Assembly: GCA_049603715.1 (NCBI GenBank)
Contig: JBMYSW010000011.1
Location: 1 to 64,000 of the forward strand
Source: Pontibacterium sp049603715
GTDB taxonomy: Bacteria > Pseudomonadota > Gammaproteobacteria > Pseudomonadales > Balneatricaceae
Reading direction: 5' to 3'
DNA length: 64,000 nt
In this document: positions 8,004 through 16,592 of the stretch, piece after piece
Numbering within the stretch: position 1 is the stretch's first letter
Layout of the letters: the number at the start of each line of letters is the position of its first letter
Position numbers and translations under genes: made by a program
The notes under the pieces: model-generated
Databases searched by the model: none
Seen by the model: the letters and a program-made list of their open reading frames with translations, nothing else
Told to the model about the DNA's origin: nothing

Positions 8004-9137
8004 TTACGCCAACCCTGTTTGCTCCGGTGTTTCGTGATTCACCACCGGAATGTATTTTTCGCTACGGCGTGTACGGTCTTCTACCTGACCCACCAACTGG
8101 CCACAGGCCGCGTCAATTTCGTCACCACGGGTCTTACGCACTGTGGTTAGAATGCCACCGTTCAGCATCACCTGCTTAAACGCCATAATGGCATTGTTTG
8201 ATGGACGCTTATAACCCGAATTTGGGAAAGGGTTAAACGGAATAAGGTTTAGCTTGCTCGGTAAGGTCTTGAGCAGTTTAACCAACTGGCGTGCATGTTC
8301 TGGTTGATCGTTTACGCCCGCAATAAGGGTGTACTCGATGGTAATAACACGACGCTCGCCCAATACCGTAAGGTAACGATGACACGCATCCATCAGCTCT
8401 TTAATGGGGTACTTTTTGTTTACAGGTACCAGCTGGTTACGCAGCTCATCGTTTGGCGCATGTAAAGACACCGCCAAAGAGACGTCAACCTCTTCACGTA
8501 GTTTATCTAGTGCAGGTACAACACCCGCTGTAGACAGGGTCACGCGACGCTTAGACAAACCGTAAGCGTTATCTTCCATCATAAGTTTTACCGCAGCAAC
8601 CACGTTTTCGTAGTTGAGCAACGGCTCGCCCATGCCCATCAAAACCACGTTTGTCACACGGCGATCACCAGAAGGATCAAAAGGGCCAAATGAGCGAATA
8701 GCGATACGCAACTGGGCGATGATTTCGGCCGTAGAAAGGTTACGGTTAAAGCCCTGCTTACCGGTAGAACAAAAGCTGCAATCAAGTGCACAGCCAATTT
8801 GCGACGATACACACAAGGTTGCCCGGTCACCTTCTGGAATCAGAACGGTTTCGACACTTGAGCCACCCTCGGTTTTAATAACCCATTTACGGGTACCGTC
8901 GGCAGAAATATTTTCGAGAAGAACCTCTGGCTCTTTAAGCTCAGCAATCTCGTTTAGTTTTTGACGTAATGCTTTACTGATGTTGGTCATTTCGTCAAAG
9001 CTGGTTGCGCCCAACTGATGCATCCACTTCATCACCTGAATGGCACGGAAACGCTTTTCGCCAATCGAGTCGAAAAACTCTTCCAAGGCTTGAGGTGAGA
9101 GACCTAGTAAATTAATTTTTTGTGTGGAGTCAGTCAT
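8004..9137 (-). CDS. rlmN: 23S rRNA (A2503-C2)/tRNA (A37-C2) methyltransferase RlmN
   Basis: RlmN is a radical-SAM enzyme that methylates C2 of A2503 in 23S rRNA and of A37 in some tRNAs. The 377-residue product contains the CxxxCxxC cluster motif (Cys116, Cys120, Cys123, in GCALDCSFCSTGKQG), the VLMGMGEPL motif and a C-terminal DAACGQL with the catalytic cysteine. The frame is open further upstream to 9179, but the start at 9137 gives the typical MTDSTQKINLLGLS beginning; ATG at 9146 is an alternative. It follows ndk, separated by a hairpin with a T-rich tail that may reduce read-through. Confidence 0.95.
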   Translation of the reverse strand: MTDSTQKINLLGLSPQALEEFFDSIGEKRFRAIQVMKWMHQLGATSFDEMTNISKALRQKLNEIAELKEPEVLLENISADGTRKWVIKTEGGSSVETVLIPEGDRATLCVSSQIGCALDCSFCSTGKQGFNRNLSTAEIIAQLRIAIRSFGPFDPSGDRRVTNVVLMGMGEPLLNYENVVAAVKLMMEDNAYGLSKRRVTLSTAGVVPALDKLREEVDVSLAVSLHAPNDELRNQLVPVNKKYPIKELMDACHRYLTVLGERRVITIEYTLIAGVNDQPEHARQLVKLLKTLPSKLNLIPFNPFPNSGYKRPSNNAIMAFKQVMLNGGILTTVRKTRGDEIDAACGQLVGQVEDRTRRSEKYIPVVNHETPEQTGLA

Positions 9138-9161
9138 AAGGCACATAAACCGGATAAAACT

Positions 9162-9195
9162 AAAAGGTGGAGTGAGCAAGTACAGCGCTCACTCC
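9162..9195 (-). terminator. hairpin between ndk and rlmN
   Basis: On the minus strand a perfect 9-bp stem (GGAGTGAGC at 9187-9195 pairing with 9169-9177) is followed by ACCTTTTAGTTTT. It lies just after the ndk stop codon and looks like a full or partial Rho-independent terminator that would make ndk largely monocistronic. Confidence 0.65.
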
Positions 9196-9209
9196 GGTAT
9201 CGCAAATTC

Positions 9210-9617
9210 TTACTTAGAGAAGAAGTAAGCGATTTCGCGTTCTGCAGATGTAGTAGAGTCAGAACCGTGTACAGCGTTCGCATCGATAGAAGAAGCGAAG
9301 TCACGACGGATAGTGCCTTCAGCAGCTTCTGCTGGGTTAGTCGCACCCATCAATTCACGGTTCGCCAATACAGCGTTTTCACCTTCTAGTACTTGTACAA
9401 CAACAGGACCAGAAGTCATGAATTTAACAAGATCAGCGAAGAAAGGACGCTCTTTGTGTTCAGCGTAGAAACCTTCAGCTTCTTCTTGAGAAAGAGTTTT
9501 CATTTCTAGCTCAACGATTTTTAGGCCAGCTTCTTCGAAACGAGTTTCGATTTGACCAATTACGTTTTTAGCAACAGCGTCAGGCTTGATGATAGATAGA
9601 GTACGTTCGATCGCCAT
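9210..9617 (-). CDS. ndk: nucleoside diphosphate kinase
   Basis: Ndk transfers the gamma phosphate of ATP to nucleoside diphosphates and balances NTP and dNTP pools. The 135-residue product begins MAIERTLSIIKPDAV, which fixes the start at 9617 rather than a TTG in frame at 9632. The active-site histidine is His117 (NAVHGSDS). The C-terminus ends a few residues after AYFFSK and is shorter than the E. coli protein, which is common in the family. It has its own -10 box upstream and hairpins on both sides, so it is probably a separate transcription unit. Confidence 0.96.
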   Translation of the reverse strand: MAIERTLSIIKPDAVAKNVIGQIETRFEEAGLKIVELEMKTLSQEEAEGFYAEHKERPFFADLVKFMTSGPVVVQVLEGENAVLANRELMGATNPAEAAEGTIRRDFASSIDANAVHGSDSTTSAEREIAYFFSK

Positions 9618-9662
9618 GTCTATATTTTCCAATTATCTAAAGGAGGTTGAATCAAACCCGCA

Positions 9663-9691
9663 ATTATACGTGAGTGTAATGACGCTGAACA
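9663..9691 (-). promoter_or_regulatory. putative ndk promoter
   Basis: The minus strand has a perfect -10 TATAAT (9663-9668), with a weak -35 TGTTCA 17 bases upstream. It lies between the isc-operon terminator and ndk, about 45 bases before the start codon. The -10 match is strong and the -35 weak. Confidence 0.6.
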
Positions 9692-9741
9692 GCGCCATAC
9701 ACAGCGATCTTGCAACAAGTCTTTTTATACCCAGCAAATAC

Positions 9742-9764
9742 AAAAACGCCCAGCAAAGCTGGGC
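9742..9764 (-). terminator. Rho-independent terminator after iscX
   Basis: On the minus strand GCCCAGC, loop TTT, GCTGGGC (9748-9764) forms a perfect 7-bp stem followed by GTTTTTG. It sits 25 bases after the iscX stop codon and marks the end of the isc operon. Confidence 0.88.
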
Positions 9765-9789
9765 ATTGAGTAGAGCTAATAACAAGCAT

Positions 9790-9984
9790 TTAATCGCGCT
9801 CTTCGATCCACGCCATTTGAATGGCTTCAAGGATCTTTTCACCGCAACGGCCGTCTTCATCATCAAACTCTGGCAACGATGACACAAGCTTCATCAGCGC
9901 AGGAAAACTAATCGTTAACGGATCAATTTCAGGGTGGTTGTCTGCCAATTCGATGGCAATATCGTTTACATCAACCCACTTCAT
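9790..9984 (-). CDS. iscX: Fe-S assembly protein IscX
   Basis: IscX (YfhJ) is a small acidic protein that binds IscS and ferrous iron and modulates the rate of cluster assembly. The 64-residue product has the family pattern: an early MKWVDVNDIAIELA helix, the acidic segment LPEFDDEDGRCGEKILEAIQ and the end AWIEERD. Length is exactly typical. It is the last gene of the isc operon, 46 bases after fdx. Confidence 0.96.
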   Translation of the reverse strand: MKWVDVNDIAIELADNHPEIDPLTISFPALMKLVSSLPEFDDEDGRCGEKILEAIQMAWIEERD

Positions 9985-10030
9985 TGCTGTTTTACCTTTG
10001 TTTAGGTTAAAGCCAACTGGCTATGTAGAC

Positions 10031-10369
10031 TTAGTGGCGCTCAGACACTTGGTTGATGGTGTAACGAGGAATCTCAACCACTAGGTCTTCGTCTGCTACC
10101 ACCGCCTGACAACTCAAGCGTGACTCAGGCTCAAGACCCCACGCTTTATCAAGCATGTCATCTTCTAGCTCATCAGACTCTTCCATAGACTCAAAGCCTT
10201 CACGAACAACCACGTGACAGGTAGTACACGCACACGACTTTTCACACGCGTGCTCAATATGAATACCATTAGCCAAGGCCGCATCACAAATTGTCTGGCC
10301 TGCGTCAGCCTCTACAACAGCACCTTCAGGACAAAGATCTTCGTGTGGAAGAAAGATAATTTGTGGCAT
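10031..10369 (-). CDS. fdx: ISC-type [2Fe-2S] ferredoxin
   Basis: Fdx donates electrons for cluster assembly by the ISC system. The 112-residue protein has the four ligands at the same numbers as E. coli Fdx: Cys42, Cys48, Cys51 and Cys87 (CEKSCACTTC and RLSCQAV), plus an extra Cys46. Its start codon overlaps the hscA stop by one base (TAATG). It lies between hscA and iscX. Confidence 0.97.
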   Translation of the reverse strand: MPQIIFLPHEDLCPEGAVVEADAGQTICDAALANGIHIEHACEKSCACTTCHVVVREGFESMEESDELEDDMLDKAWGLEPESRLSCQAVVADEDLVVEIPRYTINQVSERH

Positions 10370-12255
10370 TACTCAAGTTCTCCAATAGAGTCGACTGTTT
10401 TACCCTGCAACGCGCGCGAGATACCATCATCCATACGACGCGACGCAAAAAAGTCACTCACTTTAGCCAAATGCTCCACCGCTTTTTCAATGGTGGCTGC
10501 ATCTTCATTTTGTTTGATTTCGTCCAGCTTAGCAATTTCACTCACCAAGCCCTGAATCTCGTCCTGCGACAGCAATCGATCACCATCCGCCTCTAGCGCT
10601 TGTGTTAGCGCAACAATCAGACGATCAGCTTCAACCTGCTGCTCACGTAAGCGGCGCGCCGCCATATCGTCTTGCGCACGACCGAAAGAGTCTTTCAGCA
10701 TATCAGCAATATCTGCATCACTGAGGCCGTAGGACGGTTTAACCTCAATCTTGCTCTCGATACCTGTTGATAACTCTTTGGCTGTAACGCTCAACAGACC
10801 ATCAGCATCGACTTGAAAGGTCACGCGAATCTTTGCAGCTCCCGCCGCCATCGGAGGAATACCACGCAACTCAAAGCGAGCCAGTGAGCGACAGTCTTCA
10901 ACCAATTCTCGGTCACCCTGAACGACATGAAACGCCATCGCCGACTGACCGTCTTGGTAGGTCGTAAACTCTTGAGCACGGGCTGCTGGAATCACCGTGT
11001 TACGAGGAATTAGCTTCTCAGCCAAGCCACCCATGGTTTCAATACCCAAGGACAGCGGAATAACATCCAAAAGCAACATATCGCTGTCTGGCTTGTTACC
11101 TGCCAGCACGTCGGCTTGCAAGGCTGCACCAATGGCGACCACTTGGTCTGGGTCAATATCTACGTGCAATGGGCGCTTAAAGAAAGCCTCAACCTGTGCA
11201 CGAACAGTTGGCACACGCGTAGAGCCACCCACCATCACCACTTCATCAACCCCTTCAAGATCAATGGACGCATCTTTAAGGGCGCGCTTACAAGCACGAA
11301 TGGTTTTAGATACCAAAGGTTTAACCATGGCATCAAAGGCGTCTTTGGTAATATCGCAAGTGAGGGTTTGAGCAGATAGGTTAACGCTAACCGCCACTTC
11401 TGGCTGATCAGTCAACTGCTCTTTAACCGAGCGCGCCGTTTCGGCAAGGGCACGTTTGTCACTGGCACTCAACGGCTGCTCACTATTGAGCTGCTCTTTG
11501 AAGTAAGCAACCAGCTTATCGTCAAAGTCATCACCACCCAGAGCGCTATCGCCACCGGTAGCCAAAACTTCAAATACACCTCCTTTTAAGCGCAACACCG
11601 ACACATCAAAGGTGCCGCCGCCAAGGTCGTAAACGACCACTACGCCTTCGTCACGGGTATCTAAACCATAAGCCACCGCAGCTGCAGTGGGCTCATTTAG
11701 TAAGCGAAGAACATTTAAACCTGCGAGCTTTGCAGCATCTTTAGTCGCTTGACGCTGAGCATCATCAAAGTAGGCCGGAACCGTAATAACCGCACCTACC
11801 AATTCGCCACCCAAGCTACTTTCAGCACGAGCACGAAGTACTTTTAGGATTTCGGCCGAAGTTTCAATGGCACCTTTAGGGCCAGCCACGGTGTCGATGT
11901 ATGGCAAGTTGCCACGACCGCCGACAAAGTTATAAGGAAGCTGGTCAGCTAACTGTAGCGCCTCGTCGTAACTGCGCCCCATTAAACGCTTAACCGAAAC
12001 AATGGTATTGAAGGGGTCAGCCGTAGCGTGAGCACGTGCTGCATAACCCACTTCCACATCGCCTTTTTTATCCGACAGGTAACGCACAACCGACGGCAGC
12101 ATCATGGCATTATTTTCGTCCGGCAAGACACTCGCCTGACCACTCTTCACACTGGCAACCAAGGAGTTGGTCGTACCCAAATCAATTCCCACCGCCAATT
12201 TATGCTGGTGAGGAGCGGCGCTTTGGCCTGGTTCTGCTATTTGTAATAAAGCCAT
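10369..12255 (-). CDS. hscA: Hsp70-class Fe-S chaperone HscA
   Basis: HscA is the dedicated Hsp70 that, with HscB, releases clusters from IscU to target proteins. The 628-residue product has the actin-like ATPase domain (GIDLGTTNSLVASV near 24-37, VYDLGGGTFDVSVL, MVGGSTRVP) and a substrate-binding domain (IEVKPSYGLSDADIADML). It is slightly longer than E. coli HscA. Its expected substrate, the LPPVK motif of IscU, is present in the neighbouring iscU product. It sits 8 bases after hscB and overlaps fdx by one base. Confidence 0.97.
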   Translation of the reverse strand: MALLQIAEPGQSAAPHQHKLAVGIDLGTTNSLVASVKSGQASVLPDENNAMMLPSVVRYLSDKKGDVEVGYAARAHATADPFNTIVSVKRLMGRSYDEALQLADQLPYNFVGGRGNLPYIDTVAGPKGAIETSAEILKVLRARAESSLGGELVGAVITVPAYFDDAQRQATKDAAKLAGLNVLRLLNEPTAAAVAYGLDTRDEGVVVVYDLGGGTFDVSVLRLKGGVFEVLATGGDSALGGDDFDDKLVAYFKEQLNSEQPLSASDKRALAETARSVKEQLTDQPEVAVSVNLSAQTLTCDITKDAFDAMVKPLVSKTIRACKRALKDASIDLEGVDEVVMVGGSTRVPTVRAQVEAFFKRPLHVDIDPDQVVAIGAALQADVLAGNKPDSDMLLLDVIPLSLGIETMGGLAEKLIPRNTVIPAARAQEFTTYQDGQSAMAFHVVQGDRELVEDCRSLARFELRGIPPMAAGAAKIRVTFQVDADGLLSVTAKELSTGIESKIEVKPSYGLSDADIADMLKDSFGRAQDDMAARRLREQQVEADRLIVALTQALEADGDRLLSQDEIQGLVSEIAKLDEIKQNEDAATIEKAVEHLAKVSDFFASRRMDDGISRALQGKTVDSIGELE

Positions 12256-12263
12256 TTATCTAC

Positions 12264-12791
12264 TCAATCGTCTAAACGCGATTCTAACTCAGAAACTTCG
12301 GCGCCTACTTTCTCAAAAAACTGCATCTTGCGCACCAGCGCCTCGGCTTCTTTGAGATCAGTAGCGGCTAACGCTTGCTCAAATGCGTTACGCAAACTCA
12401 CTAAAGCTTCGGTAACTTCTTGCTCTAGCGCTTCCAGCACCTCAAAAGGATCATCCGCCGACTCAGCATCCGCCAAGCGCTCACGCAGTTCCATTTGTTG
12501 AAACAAAAAATCAGGCGCTAACTGCATGCTGGTATCAGCCGAAACATCAACACCCTGCAACAACAAAAGATACATTGCACGACGCAAAGGCGACTTAAGC
12601 GTCGCAAACGCTTCGTTAAGGTAGGCTGTATTTTGTTCAGATACGCGCACCTGCGCGTCAGAAAGGTGGGCATGTCGATCAGGGTGCTGTTCTCTCTGAA
12701 GCGCAATGTAGGCTTCAGAGAGCGCCGCTTGATCTACAGTAAAAGACTCAGGTAGAGCAAAAAGCTCAAAGTAATTTTTTCGAATATCCAT
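12264..12791 (-). CDS. hscB: J-domain co-chaperone HscB
   Basis: HscB delivers IscU to HscA and stimulates its ATPase. The 175-residue protein has an N-terminal J domain with the HPD triad at His36-Pro37-Asp38 and a C-terminal three-helix domain that binds IscU. Length fits the family. It lies between iscA and hscA in the usual isc order. Confidence 0.96.
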   Translation of the reverse strand: MDIRKNYFELFALPESFTVDQAALSEAYIALQREQHPDRHAHLSDAQVRVSEQNTAYLNEAFATLKSPLRRAMYLLLLQGVDVSADTSMQLAPDFLFQQMELRERLADAESADDPFEVLEALEQEVTEALVSLRNAFEQALAATDLKEAEALVRKMQFFEKVGAEVSELESRLDD

Positions 12792-12808
12792 CTGTGACTC
12801 GCTTCACA

Positions 12809-13132
12809 CTAGACGTTGAAGCTCTCACCACAACCACATTCGCTACTCACGTTAGGGTTGTTAAACTTAAAGCCTTCGTTAAGGCCTTCTTTTACAAAAT
12901 CAAGCTCAGTACCTTCGAGATACAGCAAGCTTTTGGGATCAACAACAACCTTTACACCATGCGCTTCAAACACTTGGTCTTCTTGCTCTGGCTCATCCAC
13001 AAACTCAAGTACGTAGGCCATACCAGAGCAGCCAGAAGTACGCACACCTAAGCGAATACCAATACCGTGACCACGACCCGCGATGTACTTTTCTACATGC
13101 TTTGCTGCAGCATCTGTAATCGTAACAGCCAT
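12809..13132 (-). CDS. iscA: A-type iron-sulfur carrier IscA
   Basis: IscA carries or matures Fe-S clusters. The 107-residue protein has the three conserved cysteines at Cys35, Cys99 and Cys101 (TSGCSGM and ECGCGESF), identical in position to E. coli. ATG at 13132 is chosen over a GTG six bases upstream because GAGAGG is well placed for it and the standard N-terminus begins MAVTITDAA. Confidence 0.97.
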   Translation of the reverse strand: MAVTITDAAAKHVEKYIAGRGHGIGIRLGVRTSGCSGMAYVLEFVDEPEQEDQVFEAHGVKVVVDPKSLLYLEGTELDFVKEGLNEGFKFNNPNVSSECGCGESFNV

Positions 13133-13184
13133 ACACACCTCTCTATAATAACGCTGGGTAAGGGTTACTCACCCAGCGCATAAC

Positions 13185-13568
13185 TTACTTATCTTGCTTT
13201 TGCTTGTAGTCAGCTACTGCCGCTTTAATCGCGTCTTCAGCCAATACCGAACAGTGAATTTTCACAGGTGGTAGTGCCAACTCTTCTGCGATACGGGTGT
13301 TTTTCAACTCAGCCGCTTGCTCAAGCGTCATACCTTTAACCCACTCTGTTACCAAAGAGCTAGAGGCAATCGCCGAACCACAGCCGTAAGTTTTAAACTT
13401 AGCGTCTTCGATAACACCTTCGTCGCTCACTTTGATTTGCAAACGCATAACGTCGCCACAAGCAGGCGCACCGACCATGCCGGTACCGACATGATCGTCT
13501 GCGTCGTCTAACTTACCTACGTTACGAGGGTTCTCGTAGTGGTCAATTACTTGGTTACTGTAAGCCAT
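13185..13568 (-). CDS. iscU: Fe-S cluster assembly scaffold IscU
   Basis: IscU is the scaffold on which IscS-derived sulfur and iron form clusters. The 127-residue protein has Cys37, Cys63 and Cys106 as ligands, and the LPPVK motif at 99-103 that HscA recognises. It follows iscS by 51 bases in the isc operon. Confidence 0.98.
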   Translation of the reverse strand: MAYSNQVIDHYENPRNVGKLDDADDHVGTGMVGAPACGDVMRLQIKVSDEGVIEDAKFKTYGCGSAIASSSLVTEWVKGMTLEQAAELKNTRIAEELALPPVKIHCSVLAEDAIKAAVADYKQKQDK

Positions 13569-13619
13569 GATACTTCTCCGAAATATTAAAACCGGAAAGA
13601 GACCGGTTAGTTACCAGTC

Positions 13620-14834
13620 TTAGTGGTGAACCCACTCAACCTTGCTTAAATCAACACCGTCTTTGTACATATCCCAAAGCGGCGAAAGCTCGCGCAGTTT
13701 ATCTACTGCTTGCTTCACTTGCGCGATAGCGCGGTCAACATCTTCTTCTGTTGTGAAACGGCCAATCGAGAAGCGAATAGAGCTGTGTGCTAGCTCGTCG
13801 CTTAAACCTAGTGCACGCAAAACGTATGAAGGCTCAAGGCTTGCAGATGTACATGCAGAGCCTGAAGACACAGCTAGGTCTTTAATCGACATAAGCAGCG
13901 ACTCACCTTCAACGTAAGCAAAGCTGATGTTTAGGTTTGCAACAACACGCTGATCTAGCGAGCCGTTTACAAATACTTCTTCCATATCTTCAAAGCCAGC
14001 CAAGAAGCGATCACGCAACGCGGTTAGGCGTACTAGCTCGTCTTTCATTTCTTCTTTAGCGATACGGAAAGCTTCACCCATACCCACGATTTGGTGAGTT
14101 GGAAGTGTGCCCGAACGCATACCGCGCTCGTGACCACCACCGTGCATTTGTGCTTCTAGGCGAATACGTGGCTTACGACGAACGTAAAGTGCGCCAATGC
14201 CTTTAGGGCCGTAAGCTTTGTGCGCAGAGAAAGACATCAAATCAACCTTCATTGTTTTGGTGTTAATCTCTACTTTGCCTGCGCTTTGCGCGGCATCAAC
14301 GTGAAATACTACGCCGTTCGCACGGGTAATTTCACCGATGGCAGCAATATCTGTCACGGTGCCAATTTCGTTGTTCACGTGCATCAAAGACACAAGAATC
14401 GTATCTTCACGCAGCGCCGCTTCAACCATTACTGGGGTAATCAAACCGTCAGAGCCAGGCTCTAGGTAAGTTACTTCAAAACCTTCGCGCTCTAGCTGAC
14501 GACACGTATCAAGCACTGCTTTGTGCTCGATCTTAGATGTGATGATGTGCTTACCTTTCTTTTGGTAGAAGTGAGCCACACCTTTAATTGCCAAGTTATC
14601 TGACTCGGTCGCACCCGACGTCCATACAATTTCACGTGGGTCTGCTTCAATTAGGTCAGCCACTTGGCGACGCGCGTTTTCTACCGCTTCTTCTGCTTTC
14701 CAGCCAAAAATGTGCGAGCGCGACGCAGGGTTACCAAAGTTTCCGTCAAGGGTTAAGGCTTCCATCATCTTTTCAGCAACACGCGGATCAACTGGCGTAG
14801 TGGCTGAATAATCTAAATAAATCGGATCGGACAT
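13620..14834 (-). CDS. iscS: cysteine desulfurase IscS
   Basis: IscS is a PLP enzyme that removes sulfur from cysteine for Fe-S clusters, tRNA thiolation and cofactors. The 404-residue protein has the PLP lysine Lys206 (SFSAHKAYGPKG) and catalytic Cys328 in a flexible loop (SSGSACTSASLEP), both numbered as in E. coli. ATG at 14834 is chosen because it gives the standard MSDPIYLDYSATTPVDPRV N-terminus and has GGAGAA upstream; the frame is open a further 21 bases. It follows iscR by 24 bases. Confidence 0.98.
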   Translation of the reverse strand: MSDPIYLDYSATTPVDPRVAEKMMEALTLDGNFGNPASRSHIFGWKAEEAVENARRQVADLIEADPREIVWTSGATESDNLAIKGVAHFYQKKGKHIITSKIEHKAVLDTCRQLEREGFEVTYLEPGSDGLITPVMVEAALREDTILVSLMHVNNEIGTVTDIAAIGEITRANGVVFHVDAAQSAGKVEINTKTMKVDLMSFSAHKAYGPKGIGALYVRRKPRIRLEAQMHGGGHERGMRSGTLPTHQIVGMGEAFRIAKEEMKDELVRLTALRDRFLAGFEDMEEVFVNGSLDQRVVANLNISFAYVEGESLLMSIKDLAVSSGSACTSASLEPSYVLRALGLSDELAHSSIRFSIGRFTTEEDVDRAIAQVKQAVDKLRELSPLWDMYKDGVDLSKVEWVHH

Positions 14835-14858
14835 CTTAAGGTTCTCCAAACGCAAAAC

Positions 14859-15362
14859 TTAAAGTCGCGCTTCATCTACTGAGCCAGAAAGCTCGGAACT
14901 ACTTGTGGTTAAGATTGTATTTAATTTGCGTTGGTCTTGACGCATCGCGACCGTACGCACGTCTTGGCGTTTGACCAACTGCTCTAGCGAGATATCGTTT
15001 AAAAACGAGTGAATTTGCTCACTAAGGTCACACCATAAGTGGTGAGTCAGGCAAATCTCACCACCTAGACAAGAACCCGTGTTTTTACAACCTGTTGCGT
15101 CAACGGATTCGTTTACTGCGTCTACCACTTGGGCAACGCTAATATCATCGGGCTGACGGTCAAGCTGGTAACCGCCACCGGGGCCGCGCACGCTGCATAC
15201 CAACTTGGCGCGACGTAACTTAGAAAACAGCTGCTCAAGATAAGACAACGAAATACCTTGGCGCTCAGAAATATCTGCCAAGCTAATAGGGCCTTCTCCT
15301 TTGTGAAGCGCCAAATCAAGCATCGCAGTTACGGCATATCTGCCTTTTGTCGTCAGTCGCAT
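14859..15362 (-). CDS. iscR: Rrf2-family Fe-S sensing repressor IscR
   Basis: IscR binds a [2Fe-2S] cluster and represses its own operon when clusters are plentiful. The 167-residue protein has the winged helix (RLTTKGRYAVTAMLDLA, then GISLSYLEQLFSKLRRAKLV) and the ligands Cys92, Cys98, Cys104 and His107. The C-terminal 35 residues are a variable tail. Two matching operator sites lie directly in its promoter, which supports autoregulation. Confidence 0.97.
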   Translation of the reverse strand: MRLTTKGRYAVTAMLDLALHKGEGPISLADISERQGISLSYLEQLFSKLRRAKLVCSVRGPGGGYQLDRQPDDISVAQVVDAVNESVDATGCKNTGSCLGGEICLTHHLWCDLSEQIHSFLNDISLEQLVKRQDVRTVAMRQDQRKLNTILTTSSSELSGSVDEARL

Positions 15363-15427
15363 AAGCGCAGCCTCTTTATTTATGCTGCCCGCTTTTGGGT
15401 CGTGGCAGCTAAATTTTAATTACCGCC

Positions 15428-15456
15428 ATTATGCAATACCTGACTAAAATTATCAA
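15428..15456 (-). promoter_or_regulatory. isc operon promoter
   Basis: The minus strand has -35 TTGATA (15451-15456), a 17-nt spacer and -10 CATAAT (15428-15433), about 66 bases before the iscR start codon. One IscR operator covers the -35 and spacer. Confidence 0.75.
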
Positions 15457-15460
15457 GAAT
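15436..15460 (+). promoter_or_regulatory. IscR type 1 operator, promoter-proximal
   Basis: The plus strand starts ATACCTGACTAAAAT and continues to 15460. It fits the 25-bp type 1 consensus (ATASYYGACTRWWWYAGTCRRSTAT) at all but a few positions in the right half-site. It overlaps the -35 and spacer of the isc promoter, where binding of cluster-loaded IscR would block RNA polymerase. Confidence 0.75.
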
Positions 15461-15485
15461 ATACCTGAGTAAAATAGTCAGAAAT
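15461..15485 (+). promoter_or_regulatory. IscR type 1 operator, promoter-distal
   Basis: A second match, ATACCTGAGTAAAATAGTCA then GAAAT, differs from the type 1 consensus at about three positions. It starts at the base immediately after the first site, so two 25-bp operators abut with no spacer and cover the -35 and everything upstream to -57 or so. Confidence 0.75.
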
Positions 15486-15630
15486 AAGACCTAGCCGAAG
15501 AGCCTAAAGACAGGCAAAACAGCCCACTAAAATCCTCAGCTTATACAAAACCCCATCAGGACAACAAAATTAAGGCGCGCAAATTCTACCACAACCCCAA
15601 GACAAAAGAACGCACGCCTACTACGAAAGG

Positions 15631-16413
15631 CTACCCACCTTGTTGCTCACGCTGTTTCTTTAAAGCATTACCCGAGCCCCCGTGTGTTCCTGCTGCCTTC
15701 TGCACACTCGTTAAAATACCACGCAGCACGTTCACCTCAATTTTATCCACTAGCGCACGCATAAACAGGCGACGAAGGCGAGGCATTAGCTGACGTGGGT
15801 TTTTAGGGTCGAGAAATTCAATATCGACCAAGGTTTCTTCTAAGTGAGCAAACATACGTTCCATCTCGCCATGGTCAGCTAAATCAACATCCCAGTCCGT
15901 ACCCCAATTAGGCAATGCTTCATCTACCTGCTCAGCACGCGCAGCCATTCGCAACTCATAAACGATAACCTGCACCGCCGCAGCAATATTGAGAGACGAG
16001 AAGTCTTCGTTTGTTGGAATATGCACGTGATGGTGGCACAAACTTAGCTCTTCATTGGTTAAGCCTCGGTCTTCACGGCCAAATACAAAAGCCACTCGCG
16101 TATTGCTCTTGTGAGTAATCGCTGCTGCTTGGCGAGGATCAACAAGCGGCCAAGGTATATGTCGACTACGAGCACTGGTACCTACTACCAAACCGCAATC
16201 AGCGACCGCTTCTTCTAGCGAAGCAACAACGTTTGCTTGGTCTAACACATCGGTAGCGCCCGATGCTCGCGCGACGGCGACATCACTAGGAAACTCCTTT
16301 GGCTCAACTAAAACCAAGTCACTCACACCCATGTTCTTCATGGCGCGCGCAACCCCACCAATGTTACCGGGGTGGCTCGTATTCACTAATACGATACGAA
16401 TATTCTCTAGCAT
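15631..16413 (-). CDS. trmJ: tRNA (cytidine/uridine-2'-O-)-methyltransferase TrmJ
   Basis: TrmJ is a SPOUT methyltransferase that methylates the ribose at position 32 of several tRNAs. The 260-residue product has the SpoU motifs: VLVNTSHPGNIGGVARAMKN at the N-terminus, VAFVFGREDRGLTNEEL, and the C-terminal knot segment HIPTNEDFSSLNIAAAVQV. The start at 16413 gives the standard MLENIRIVLV N-terminus. It is divergent from suhB, as in E. coli and Pseudomonas. cysE, often between trmJ and iscR in related genomes, is absent here. Confidence 0.95.
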   Translation of the reverse strand: MLENIRIVLVNTSHPGNIGGVARAMKNMGVSDLVLVEPKEFPSDVAVARASGATDVLDQANVVASLEEAVADCGLVVGTSARSRHIPWPLVDPRQAAAITHKSNTRVAFVFGREDRGLTNEELSLCHHHVHIPTNEDFSSLNIAAAVQVIVYELRMAARAEQVDEALPNWGTDWDVDLADHGEMERMFAHLEETLVDIEFLDPKNPRQLMPRLRRLFMRALVDKIEVNVLRGILTSVQKAAGTHGGSGNALKKQREQQGG

Positions 16414-16443
16414 TAGACTTTTCCTCTGTGAACTTGGGCGCAA

Positions 16444-16449
16444 ATTCTA
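16444..16449 (-). promoter_or_regulatory. possible trmJ promoter -10
   Basis: The minus strand has TAGAAT about 31 bases before the trmJ start. The sequence 17 bases upstream is a poor -35 match, so only the -10 is proposed. Confidence 0.4.
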
Positions 16450-16519
16450 CCAGAGTCTCACCGCTTTCGCGCCGTTGTCTCATAGATGTGCAAACGCTCT
16501 CATATTACGCACAAGTCAC

Positions 16520-16548
16520 ATGCAACTTGAGGTATAAAGCGCTATAAT
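16520..16548 (+). promoter_or_regulatory. suhB promoter
   Basis: The plus strand has a perfect -10 TATAAT (16543-16548), with ATGCAA as a -35 17 bases upstream (16520-16525). It lies 44 bases before the suhB start codon and points away from trmJ. Confidence 0.6.
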
Positions 16549-16592
16549 GCACGGCTCGCTCCCTAACAATTTGTCTTCTAGGTACACCATCG

